A stretch of 32,086 bases of DNA from Gammaproteobacteria bacterium. Lineage in GTDB: Bacteria; Pseudomonadota; Gammaproteobacteria; Pseudomonadales; Azotimanducaceae. Numbering within the stretch: the first letter of the stretch is position 1; each line of letters begins with the position of its first letter. The DNA lies in contig VYDB01000119.1 of NCBI GenBank assembly GCA_009843635.1, forward strand, positions 1-32,086, read 5' to 3'. The notes beneath the pieces are model-generated. The model was not told the origin of the DNA. It did not search any database and saw nothing but the letters and a program-made list of their open reading frames with translations. The translations under genes and the position numbers were made by a program. Positions 22,546 to 30,237 of this stretch are shown piece after piece.

Positions 22546-23134
22546 GTTGAGTTCGCCTTGTTCAATACTCAGTCTGCGCTATTTCCTGTAGACGAGTGAC
22601 CAAGCGAGTTACCTCAGTTAAGGTCAGCTACCACAATGCTCGGGGGATTTGGCACTTTTCTTCCTATGCCGCATGGGGATTGAACTTATCTTCCCTCTGC
22701 AGATCCCCCTATTGGGTGTCGAAAGTCCAACAACTTTGGTCAAGGTTCTGCTCTGGGTGCCACTACTGATTCTTCTGTTCCCCATTGTTTTTCCAGGGAC
22801 GCCGACAGGCTAAGGGGAACTCCGGCCTGCCGAGCTCCCAAACGGAGGTTGGCGAGACCGCCCTCGCCCAGCGTTAAGGGCCAATTCCCCGAGGCCATGC
22901 CCACGCCGCTGCAGAGCGACACCCATAGCCGCCATCCAGATCACCCTTAACGGCAACGCCACCAACCTGATAGCGTCCCTCGAAATGCAAATCCCTCCAA
23001 TCAGGAGAAGGGGGAGTAGTTACTCAACTCTTGGGGTGGGGTGATTTACCGAGCGATTCGTCTACCAACTAGAGGCGTTGTGCCGCCCCAACTTTTTGGC
23101 GAGCACCTTCCAGAATCCATACAGGTAGTTTCCT
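22546..23134. other. 589-bp intergenic region with inverted repeats
   Basis: No protein-coding gene is supported; a 60-codon minus frame at 22740-22922 has no recognisable features. A GC-richer block (about 22800-22960) contrasts with both sides and contains a perfect 9-bp inverted repeat, CGTTAAGGG (22872-22880) and CCCTTAACG (22944-22952). A CAGGC/GCCTG pair lies at about 22805-22830. The part nearest the TonB gene contains a leader hairpin, listed separately. It could be remnants of a mobile element or an unrecognised small RNA. Confidence 0.45.
23031..23097 (+). terminator. Possible leader terminator/attenuator before the second TonB receptor gene
   Basis: TTGGGGTGG (23031-23039) can pair with CCGCCCCAA (23083-23091), one G-U pair included, and is followed by TTTTT at 23093-23097. 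A competing short hairpin, GGCG-N6-CGCC, lies at 23074-23087. It ends 37 bp before the receptor ATG, so it could end an upstream small transcript or attenuate receptor expression. The loop is long, so confidence is low. Confidence 0.3.
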
Positions 23135-25537
23135 ATGAAGAACTCCATTCAGTCAGTAACGTTCATGGCCATCGTTACCTTAATCACTAGCGGAAATGTT
23201 GCAGCGCAAGAGCTAGAAGAGATTGTTGTTGTCGCACAAAAGCGCACTCAAAATCTCCAGGACGTCCCGGCAGCTATTGAGGTGATTTCAGGTGAAAAGC
23301 TTGACAATTCTGGTATCTCAGACTTGTCTGAACTTCATAACATCTCCCCAAGTTATGCCATTAACGCCAGCGGTGCAGGCAACCAGCCCTATATACGAGG
23401 TGTTGGATCCGGCATCAACGGCAATAGCGTTGATTCAATCGTCAGTCTGTATGTCGATGGTGTCTTCGTTCCAAGAAGCTACGCTCTCCTAACTGGTATA
23501 GGAGAGGTTAACGACTTCGAGTCCGTGGAGATTCTCAAGGGTCCTCAGGGGACCCTATACGGTCGCAACGCCACGGGAGGCGCGATCGTAATCGAAACAT
23601 TTTCGCCTGTAGTGGGAGAGGAGTTCAGCGGCAGCGCTACCGTTTCGATCGGCGACTACGGCCAGCGAGAATTCGCTGTAAGGTTCAGCGGCAGCTTGTC
23701 TGACACTCTGGCAGCTACCGCGTCATACATGGACTACGAAAACGACGGATTCGTTGAAAACATTCGTGCAGGCGACGATTTTGATAGCAAAGACGGATGG
23801 ACCGCCTCCACCAAAATTGTTTATGAACCGACCGATAGCGCCAGCTTTGAGTTTTCTGCGTTCGTCGCAGAAGATGACAATCGATCCTTCCTCGTCCACC
23901 AAGTGGGCCAAACGGACAACGAACTTGCGAACGCACTACTACCAGGGTTTGGATTAAACAATGCTCAGGTAGGTTACTTTGGTGCCCTCACACAACTCTT
24001 GCCGGTAGCTGGTGTTGCTCCCACAAATCCTGCAGTTATCGGCGCTGTGCTGCCACAGATTGCGGGTATTCGTTTTCCTGGTGGTGCGGGTGATGGAAAC
24101 GTTGAAAACAACAGGTCTGGGCATCAGGTTGGCGGTCGCGGTGCTTTGGGGATCGGCGCTGGTCCAAGTATGGGTGAAAACAACACTGGACAAGTTTCCG
24201 AAAACACTCAGCTATCACTGCGTGCAACCTTCAATTTCAATCGATTTGACCTAGTTTCTGTATCAGCCTACGGCGATTTCGATCAATCATCGACTCTCGA
24301 TGTGTTCCGAGCCCTGCCAGAAACTCTGCCCGATCTAACCGTCCTAGCCCCACTCGCAGCCAATCCGGCCGCTGCTCTACCCTTACTGACCCTATTCAAT
24401 CAGGGCAACATCGGCTTTTCCGGTTCCACAGATTCTGATTTTCGATCACAGGAACTCTACATTGCATCAACCCAGAGCGCAGTAGAGTGGATCGCCGGCA
24501 TCTACTACTTCAAGGAAGAGTTTGATGCAGCCGGGGTAACGAATGATCTCTTCGGCTTAAACGTACCAAGTTCCTTCGCGGCGATGGAAACTGAATCCCT
24601 AGCCGTATTCGGCGAGGCGACGGTTCCGTTAACGGACGCGCTATCGACCACACTTGGGATTCGCTACACGGATGACCAAAACGACCTGACTAACCGCAAC
24701 GCAGAGGTGGGCCTACCAGTTGTCGGTCCGCGCACGAGAAGCAACGACAACGACGAGTTCACCTATACGGCCAAACTCACCTACATCGGTAAAAACGCGA
24801 CGTACTACGGGGGCATCACCACGGGTTACAAAGCTGGCATCTTCAATACCGGTGATCCCAACTCAGACCCTGCGGAACCCGAGGACATTACTTCCTATGA
24901 AGTGGGTTTCAAAGCGAGCCTCGCCGACAACAGAGTTCGACTAAATGGCGCTGCATTCTTCTATGACTATGAGAACATACAGTTGAACGTGCTCGACGCC
25001 ATTGATGGTTCAACAAGGGTTGCCAATGAGTCAGAAGCTGAAGTCTTGGGATTTGAGCTGGACATCGAAGCCTTGGTCGGCGATCGAACCACTCTATTCG
25101 GCGCTGTCACGTTCCTCGACTCTGAATACACTGAGGATGCTCTGGTTGTTGCAACCGGTCAGATTCAGCAAATCACGGGAAATGTTCTGCCCTATTCTCC
25201 GGATATCAACCTTGTGGCCGGCTTACGCTATACGATCCCCCTCAGCTTTGGTGAGTTGTCACTGAATCTATCAGCCAACTACAACTCGGGGCAGTTCTAC
25301 GACCAATCCAACCTTCTTGGCAGTGGTCAAGATGGCGACGAAGACGACTCGTTTACTGTCGCCAAGGCAAGCATTACCTATCGTTCGGCAGACGACAGGT
25401 GGTTGCTCAGAGGATACGTCAACAACCTAACTGATGAAGAGTATATGGCGGGTGGCTTCGACTCTGGCGGTCTTTTCCAGATGACCAACCAAGCACGTCC
25501 ACGCCACTATGCTGTCACTGCTAGCTACAGATTCTGA
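23135..25537 (+). CDS. TonB-dependent outer-membrane receptor
   Basis: An 800-residue outer-membrane importer. Residues 1 to about 24 are a signal peptide ending NVAAQ; the TonB box follows (ELEEIVVVAQKR). The plug contains IRGVGSGINGNSVDSIVSLY and ESVEILKGPQGTLYGRNATG. The barrel ends at ...PRHYAVTASYRF with the terminal Phe typical of outer-membrane proteins. Low-complexity Gly/Asn loops around residues 310-350 are likely extracellular. It lies in the catabolic island beside oxygenases rather than iron genes, so the cargo is probably the hydrophobic growth substrate; in sphingomonads and marine gammaproteobacteria such receptors often flank aromatic, terpene or steroid degradation genes. 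The ATG at 23135 has AGG about 9 nt upstream. Confidence 0.93.
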   Translation: MKNSIQSVTFMAIVTLITSGNVAAQELEEIVVVAQKRTQNLQDVPAAIEVISGEKLDNSGISDLSELHNISPSYAINASGAGNQPYIRGVGSGINGNSVDSIVSLYVDGVFVPRSYALLTGIGEVNDFESVEILKGPQGTLYGRNATGGAIVIETFSPVVGEEFSGSATVSIGDYGQREFAVRFSGSLSDTLAATASYMDYENDGFVENIRAGDDFDSKDGWTASTKIVYEPTDSASFEFSAFVAEDDNRSFLVHQVGQTDNELANALLPGFGLNNAQVGYFGALTQLLPVAGVAPTNPAVIGAVLPQIAGIRFPGGAGDGNVENNRSGHQVGGRGALGIGAGPSMGENNTGQVSENTQLSLRATFNFNRFDLVSVSAYGDFDQSSTLDVFRALPETLPDLTVLAPLAANPAAALPLLTLFNQGNIGFSGSTDSDFRSQELYIASTQSAVEWIAGIYYFKEEFDAAGVTNDLFGLNVPSSFAAMETESLAVFGEATVPLTDALSTTLGIRYTDDQNDLTNRNAEVGLPVVGPRTRSNDNDEFTYTAKLTYIGKNATYYGGITTGYKAGIFNTGDPNSDPAEPEDITSYEVGFKASLADNRVRLNGAAFFYDYENIQLNVLDAIDGSTRVANESEAEVLGFELDIEALVGDRTTLFGAVTFLDSEYTEDALVVATGQIQQITGNVLPYSPDINLVAGLRYTIPLSFGELSLNLSANYNSGQFYDQSNLLGSGQDGDEDDSFTVAKASITYRSADDRWLLRGYVNNLTDEEYMAGGFDSGGLFQMTNQARPRHYAVTASYRF

Positions 25538-25549
25538 TCTTTAGCTAGC
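25520..25549. terminator. Strong hairpin across the receptor stop codon
   Basis: GCTAGCTA (25520-25527) pairs with TAGCTAGC (25542-25549), and the inner AGAT/ATCT pair surrounds a TCTG loop, giving a 12-pair stem with one C-T mismatch. It spans the TGA at 25535-25537. No T-tract follows on either strand, so it is not a classical intrinsic terminator; it may stabilise the 3' end or serve the convergent gene. Confidence 0.4.
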
Positions 25550-25660
25550 AAAGCCGAGTGGCCGAATCCCGTCTCCGACGTCACAAAGGTTTTCAATCGG
25601 TGTTTTTGAAGTAGATGGTTCGCCACTATTCGAAAAGCTGGCTAATCTCGATCCAGAGTT

Positions 25661-26698
25661 TCAACGAGCGAAGGTTTTGCAGATTCGCACGTAAGTATCG
25701 TAGCTCTCTTCCTCCTTCAGCGGCGGCACATAAGGTGTGTGGAGAACCGCATGTGGGACAAATTCCTGGTAGTACTTAAATTGTTCACGACACTCGCCAG
25801 GTGTTCCAACAACTGCATATCGTTCCAATAGAACATCAGGCACACATTCAGCCAATGCAGGTGGGCCACCCTCCATCAGACCAGCCATAACTTTGTCTCG
25901 CTCACCGAGTAATCCGTCTCTCTTCAGGACAAAATCACCGAGCGGATGGCATACATACGTGCCGACCTGAATGCGCGCTCTGTAAAGAGCTGTTTCCCGG
26001 TCCTCATGAGGGCTGCAAATAATGTACTGGACAATGTCAACTTCGCCCTGGTCCCGATTGGCTTTGGTTGCACCTTCTGCAAGCCCGGGAATAAGGTGAT
26101 TCTTCATCAACTCAGGAGTTGGCAAGAACCCCATAATCCCGTCACACAGCTCTCCTGCTAGCCTCAGCATCGCAGGTTGAATTGCCCCGAGGTAGAGCGG
26201 GAAGTCAGGCATTGGGAACGGTCGTTGACCAAACGGATTCATTGGGGGAATGCAAAACTTGTAGAACTCTCCTTCAAAATCAAACTGTGCACCACTGCGG
26301 GCATGTTCGAGGTACATTTTCATGATCTTAATGTATTCGCGCATTCGCGTCGCTGGACGGTCAATTTCAACCCCGTTAAAGAACTCGTTAAAGCTCGCTC
26401 CTCCGGGACCAATGACCAACCTTAGCCGCCCGTTCGACAACTCGTTGACGTCCATTGCCGCGTTCGACATTTCGAATGGAGACCGTTGGGCCGCAGCCGC
26501 TAAACCGATGGCCAAATCAATCTTGCTAGTGGTAACAGCGGATGTTGCTTGTTGGACAAAACCATTGCGGTAGGCTTCATAACCCCAAACCGAATCGAAT
26601 CCAGATTCCTCGGCAATCTTTGCCATTTCCCCGAACCGATGCATGGGTTGATTCACACCAGGCATGGATACACCTAGTCTAAAATAACGGTTGTTCAT
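25661..26698 (-). CDS. Luciferase-like (LLM class) flavin-dependent oxidoreductase
   Basis: A 345-residue TIM-barrel enzyme using FMNH2 or F420. Seen: RLGVSMPGVNQPMHRFGEMA at the N-terminus, IAEESGFDSVWGYEAY, MDVNELSNGRLRLVIGPGG, FPLYLGAIQPAMLRLAGELC and VVGTPGECREQFKYY. The length is typical. It could be a monooxygenase attacking the growth substrate (Baeyer-Villiger or hydroxylation type) or an F420-dependent dehydrogenase; the Ddn-type gene at 14.5 kb makes the F420 option worth considering. ATG at 26698 has a strong GAGGAG 9 nt upstream. It follows the Rieske oxygenase gene by about 120 bp in the same direction and is probably co-transcribed. Confidence 0.9.
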   Translation of the reverse strand: MNNRYFRLGVSMPGVNQPMHRFGEMAKIAEESGFDSVWGYEAYRNGFVQQATSAVTTSKIDLAIGLAAAAQRSPFEMSNAAMDVNELSNGRLRLVIGPGGASFNEFFNGVEIDRPATRMREYIKIMKMYLEHARSGAQFDFEGEFYKFCIPPMNPFGQRPFPMPDFPLYLGAIQPAMLRLAGELCDGIMGFLPTPELMKNHLIPGLAEGATKANRDQGEVDIVQYIICSPHEDRETALYRARIQVGTYVCHPLGDFVLKRDGLLGERDKVMAGLMEGGPPALAECVPDVLLERYAVVGTPGECREQFKYYQEFVPHAVLHTPYVPPLKEEESYDTYVRICKTFAR

Positions 26699-26820
26699 AC
26701 AACTACTCCTCGACTAGACAAGTGTCTCCAAGGGACAACCAGTGTAAGAACGTAGCCCATGAGTACAATCGAGGTGACAAGCACGATCCAGAGTGCCTAA
26801 TACCAAGACCATAAGCCGAC

Positions 26821-28242
26821 CTACTTCGCCCGTCCGATCAATCTGTCTATTTCTGCCTGATAGTGCCTGATACGAACCTCGGCCTCCGACAGTAGCGGGC
26901 CTTCAAAAGCTTCCGACATCATGCCTTTGTGGACATTGGGCACACGTTGGGCGTCTTGCCAGAGAACGTGTCCCCAAACCTGCGAATTACAATCTTCAGG
27001 CACGCCCCACCTTGGTTTGTCTCTATCCGGTCTCTCAGAACCATCCCAGCCAGGCGGCCCAAAGCTATCCGGTCCAAAGTTGTTGATGTCCATGACGCGG
27101 ATTTCTGGATCACTCACCGGCAAACACAAGGTCAACGCCCAGTAATAGCTCAAGTTCGGATCCGTTGGATGAGGCTTCCACTGCTGGATCAGCAGCCCAT
27201 CCGAAAAACAGTTCAACGTGACGTTTGGAAACAAGTGATAGTTCCAATCGTCCGTAATTTGATCATCAGTGAGAAGGTCAAAAAACCCATAGCCGTGCTT
27301 CCTACCCCACTCTCTCTTGGTCTCGACCAAGGCCGACTTGTATTCGTACCCTTTCAGGCCCTCATACTTTTCGGGACTTCCACCATAAAGCTCGATGAAT
27401 GCCTTTTGTGCGTCATTGACAGCTTCACGGTCTGGCCAACACAAAGGGGCATTACCGAGTTCAAGGAACATGCGACTCATTCCGTTCTCATATAGGTCGT
27501 ATTGAACGTCGTTGATTGTCGTCATGACGGGACGCAATTCGGGATGCACGTCTTCAGAGTGGTAGAACTCAATGAATGCATCCATTGCGGTTTTCCAGTT
27601 CGCCGGCCAATCCGCTTCGAAATCACGCAGGACCCGAAACTCACCAAATGGGTAAGCTTTCAGGTGGTCGGGGATCACATCAAGATACTCGACCAACGGA
27701 CGCGCCTCGCCATCGATGTTGATGAAGATAATGGAATTCCAAACTTCGCATCGCACCTTTTTTAAGCACAAGGGGCCGGACAGCACCTCCTCCCTGAAGA
27801 TTTCTCTGTTCTTTACTTTGATGTTGTTGCCATCAAGATCGAACTTCCAGCCATGAAAGGTGCAATAGAAGTTCTCACCCATGGTGCCAAAGTCGTCTCT
27901 GACGAGTTGATTTCCTCGGTGCGGGCAGACATTGAAGTAAGCCTTGAGGTCTGCCTCTGTTTCACCTGTCTGCACGACGACAAAAGACTCGGGACCGATG
28001 TCGTACTTGAGGTAGCTGCCTTTGGAGGGCAAATCCATGGTGACACCCGCCACAAGCCAAGTCTTGCGGAATACGTGCTCCCATTCCAACGCCCACTCTT
28101 CGCTCGACAGGTATCTGTCCTTGCTCGGACGGTCAGTTCCATAATCGATGTAATCTGCCTTTTGCTCGATATTCCCTTCAGATGCCCGCGAGGGATAGGA
28201 GACATAACCTTCTCTGTAATCGTACTCTGCGTTCTTGCTCAT
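26821..28242 (-). CDS. Rieske non-heme iron oxygenase, alpha subunit
   Basis: A 473-residue ring-hydroxylating-type oxygenase. Rieske ligands: C106-P-H108 (VCPHRGNQL) and C127-x2-H130 (CTFHGWKF). Iron site: N215-W-K, then F-Y-H228-x4-H233, with a late Asp in LWQDAQRVPN as likely third ligand. It is a different paralogue from the one at 12.3-13.7 kb: the spacing of motifs is similar, but the sequence between them differs widely. No beta subunit, ferredoxin or reductase is nearby. ATG at 28242 with AAGG upstream. It is divergent from the FAD oxidoreductase operon across 164 bp, which hints at shared control and consecutive steps on one substrate. Confidence 0.93.
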   Translation of the reverse strand: MSKNAEYDYREGYVSYPSRASEGNIEQKADYIDYGTDRPSKDRYLSSEEWALEWEHVFRKTWLVAGVTMDLPSKGSYLKYDIGPESFVVVQTGETEADLKAYFNVCPHRGNQLVRDDFGTMGENFYCTFHGWKFDLDGNNIKVKNREIFREEVLSGPLCLKKVRCEVWNSIIFINIDGEARPLVEYLDVIPDHLKAYPFGEFRVLRDFEADWPANWKTAMDAFIEFYHSEDVHPELRPVMTTINDVQYDLYENGMSRMFLELGNAPLCWPDREAVNDAQKAFIELYGGSPEKYEGLKGYEYKSALVETKREWGRKHGYGFFDLLTDDQITDDWNYHLFPNVTLNCFSDGLLIQQWKPHPTDPNLSYYWALTLCLPVSDPEIRVMDINNFGPDSFGPPGWDGSERPDRDKPRWGVPEDCNSQVWGHVLWQDAQRVPNVHKGMMSEAFEGPLLSEAEVRIRHYQAEIDRLIGRAK

Positions 28243-28343
28243 TCGCTTTGATACCTTGAGTTAAGTGTCCACACGTCGCTACGACTGAAGACGATGTTGA
28301 AGATAAAACACCCCAATCTGTCAATCGGCCTCCATGAGGTAGC

Positions 28344-28380
28344 TTGGCGTATACTTCGTCTAGGCAATTATAACCAGACG
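28344..28380 (+). promoter_or_regulatory. Possible promoter and dyad of the mutase operon
   Basis: TTGGCG (28344-28349) and TTATAA (28368-28373), 18 bp apart, lie about 30-60 bp before the GTG start of the FAD oxidoreductase. The -10-like box is in the centre of a dyad, CGTCTAGG and CCAGACG (28357-28364, 28374-28380), a natural repressor position. The promoter boxes are weak. Confidence 0.35.
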
Positions 28381-28406
28381 TTCACTAGATTCGAGGGACC
28401 CTGTCC

Positions 28407-29990
28407 GTGACAAAACCATATGATGTTGTATGCATTGGTGCCGGCAGCAATACGCTCGTCCTCGCAGCCTACATGGCTAAGGCAGGTAAAAGCGTTTTAC
28501 TGTTAGAAAAGAATGACCAAGCCGGAGGCGGGGTTATTTCGGTAGAAATTGCGCCAGGGTTTACTCATGACCCACATGCAACTGGCTATATCTCGTTCCA
28601 GGCGAATCCTGCAATCAAGGATGATGAACTTGGTCTCTTTAGTAGGTTCGGTCTCGAGACTTTCACTTACGAGGCTAGCTTTGCGTCCATTTTCGAATCG
28701 GGTGAAGGCCTAGTTACCTATACGGATATCGATCGCTCTTGCGAGGGCATCGCCAAGTACTCGCAGAAAGACGCTGACAGCTATCGAGCCTTCGTTGCCA
28801 AGGCAAAACAGATACTTCCTATCTTAGGCCGAGGATCGTCCACACCGCCCCTGCCAACCGGGCGTTTCTTTTCGCTTCTGGAACAAAGTGAAATCGGCCG
28901 CGAGCTCCAAAGCGCTATGTTCAAGAGCGCATACGACGTGATCGAGAGTCTATTCGAAACTGTGGAAGTGAAGCTGCACTACCTAAAGTGGTGCGCTGAA
29001 GTGATGGAAAATCCTGAAACCAACGGTACTGGTATCGTCATGTACCAACTATGCGGGCTAGCTCACACCTATGAGGCACTAGGAATCACGGGCGGGTCAA
29101 AAAACCTCACGAACGCCTTAGTCCGATGCATTGAGCGCTACGGTGGTGAGATTCGTCTCAATAGTGAAGTCGCAAAGGTAGATATCGAGTCCGGCAATGC
29201 GACCGGAGTCACCCTCGCTACGGGTGAGCATATCGCCGCTAGCGATGCAATCGTGGGCTGCATTCACCCTTGGCACTTGGGCGACGTCGTACCTGGGGTT
29301 GATCCGAACATTGCCGCCAGAGCGCGCCAAACCAAACTAAGCGGGCACGGCGCACTCAACCAACAAATCGCACTCACTGAGCTTCCAGAGTTTAGGGCCG
29401 GATCCGAGTACCGAGACGCGATGTGCGTCGAATACGTGCCGCTGGATCTAGACGGTGTCAGGAAGACTTTCGATCAGTACCGTTTCGGTGAAATCCCAAA
29501 GCGCTGCATTAGCCCTATGACGATGGTGCATTCGCTAAAGGACCCTTCCCGTGCGCCAGAAGGACAATGTGCGATGTATCTGTACCACTTCGCACCGCTG
29601 GAATTGAAGGAAGGTGGTATCGAGGCGTGGTCTCAGCAGCGAGAGACCTTCGCAGATGCAATATGGGAAGCATTTGCCAGCTTCACCACAAACATGGACC
29701 AAGACAAAATAATAGCTCGACTCATCGAAACTCCACTGGAACACCACCGTCACTCAAACAGCATGGTGAACGGCGACATTATCGGGTTAGGCACCACGAT
29801 TGGCCAGCTGATGGGGCAACGACCCATCCCCGAGCTCGCCAACTACAGAATTCCAGGCTTGGAGAAACTGTACTTGGCTGGTCCCTTTATGCATCCAGGT
29901 GGGACCGTGCTCTTTGGCGGTAGAGCGACTGCCATAAAGATGTGCCAGGACATGGACATCGATCTACACAAAGTTTTCGAATTCATTTAG
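28407..29990 (+). CDS. Phytoene-dehydrogenase-like FAD-dependent oxidoreductase
   Basis: A 527-residue flavoprotein of the CrtI/PYROXD2-like amine-oxidase superfamily. The N-terminal dinucleotide-binding loop is VVCIGAGSNTLVLAAYMA (GAGSNT at 11-16), followed by LLLEKNDQAGGGVISVE. The C-terminal FAD motif is LYLAGPFMHPGGTVLFGGRA. It desaturates, saturates or isomerises a hydrophobic isoprenoid-like or polycyclic substrate, possibly at the membrane. GTG at 28407 with GAGGG 9 nt upstream. No carotenoid synthesis genes are around, and it leads an operon with a B12 mutase, so a catabolic role is more likely than pigment synthesis. It is followed by a small gene 11 bp downstream. Confidence 0.9.
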   Translation: MTKPYDVVCIGAGSNTLVLAAYMAKAGKSVLLLEKNDQAGGGVISVEIAPGFTHDPHATGYISFQANPAIKDDELGLFSRFGLETFTYEASFASIFESGEGLVTYTDIDRSCEGIAKYSQKDADSYRAFVAKAKQILPILGRGSSTPPLPTGRFFSLLEQSEIGRELQSAMFKSAYDVIESLFETVEVKLHYLKWCAEVMENPETNGTGIVMYQLCGLAHTYEALGITGGSKNLTNALVRCIERYGGEIRLNSEVAKVDIESGNATGVTLATGEHIAASDAIVGCIHPWHLGDVVPGVDPNIAARARQTKLSGHGALNQQIALTELPEFRAGSEYRDAMCVEYVPLDLDGVRKTFDQYRFGEIPKRCISPMTMVHSLKDPSRAPEGQCAMYLYHFAPLELKEGGIEAWSQQRETFADAIWEAFASFTTNMDQDKIIARLIETPLEHHRHSNSMVNGDIIGLGTTIGQLMGQRPIPELANYRIPGLEKLYLAGPFMHPGGTVLFGGRATAIKMCQDMDIDLHKVFEFI

Positions 29991-30001
29991 CGGGAAGACC
30001 T

Positions 30002-30211
30002 ATGAAACTCTATGCATCAGACAACTCCGATCTAATGGAAGTGGAGCGGATTACAAGAGAAGGCAAAAACCTAATCGTTGAAGGTACGATTATGGGTGCG
30101 ATGCCGATTCGCGCGACAGTCAAACCAGCTGAATTGCGAAAGGCCTTCGGAGTCATGGACATCAAAACCATGTTCTTCGCAGCAACAATGCTCTTTCGAT
30201 CCTCTCGATAA
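30002..30211 (+). CDS. Small unknown protein in the mutase operon
   Basis: Not recognised. 69 residues from the ATG at 30002, with GGGAAG upstream; the frame is open earlier (29942), but that part overlaps the previous gene. The sequence mixes a beta-rich start (LMEVERITREGKNLIVEGTI) with MGAMPIRATVKPAELRKAFG and a basic, hydrophobic end (FFAATMLFRSSR). It could be a small soluble or membrane-peripheral subunit or chaperone. Its place between the FAD oxidoreductase (11 bp) and the mutase (26 bp) suggests co-translation and a role in that pathway. Confidence 0.7.
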   Translation: MKLYASDNSDLMEVERITREGKNLIVEGTIMGAMPIRATVKPAELRKAFGVMDIKTMFFAATMLFRSSR

Positions 30212-30237
30212 ACACTTTCGAATTCAGGTAGCCCACA

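Noticed and set aside
22648-22664. Sigma-54-like promoter (TTTGGCAC...)
   Set aside because: The first half looks right, but 10 bp after GG comes CC rather than the required GC, and no sigma-54 activator gene is near.
22740-22922. A 60-codon minus-strand gene in the long intergenic region
   Set aside because: No family features or ribosome site; lies in a GC-richer block where open frames are expected by chance.
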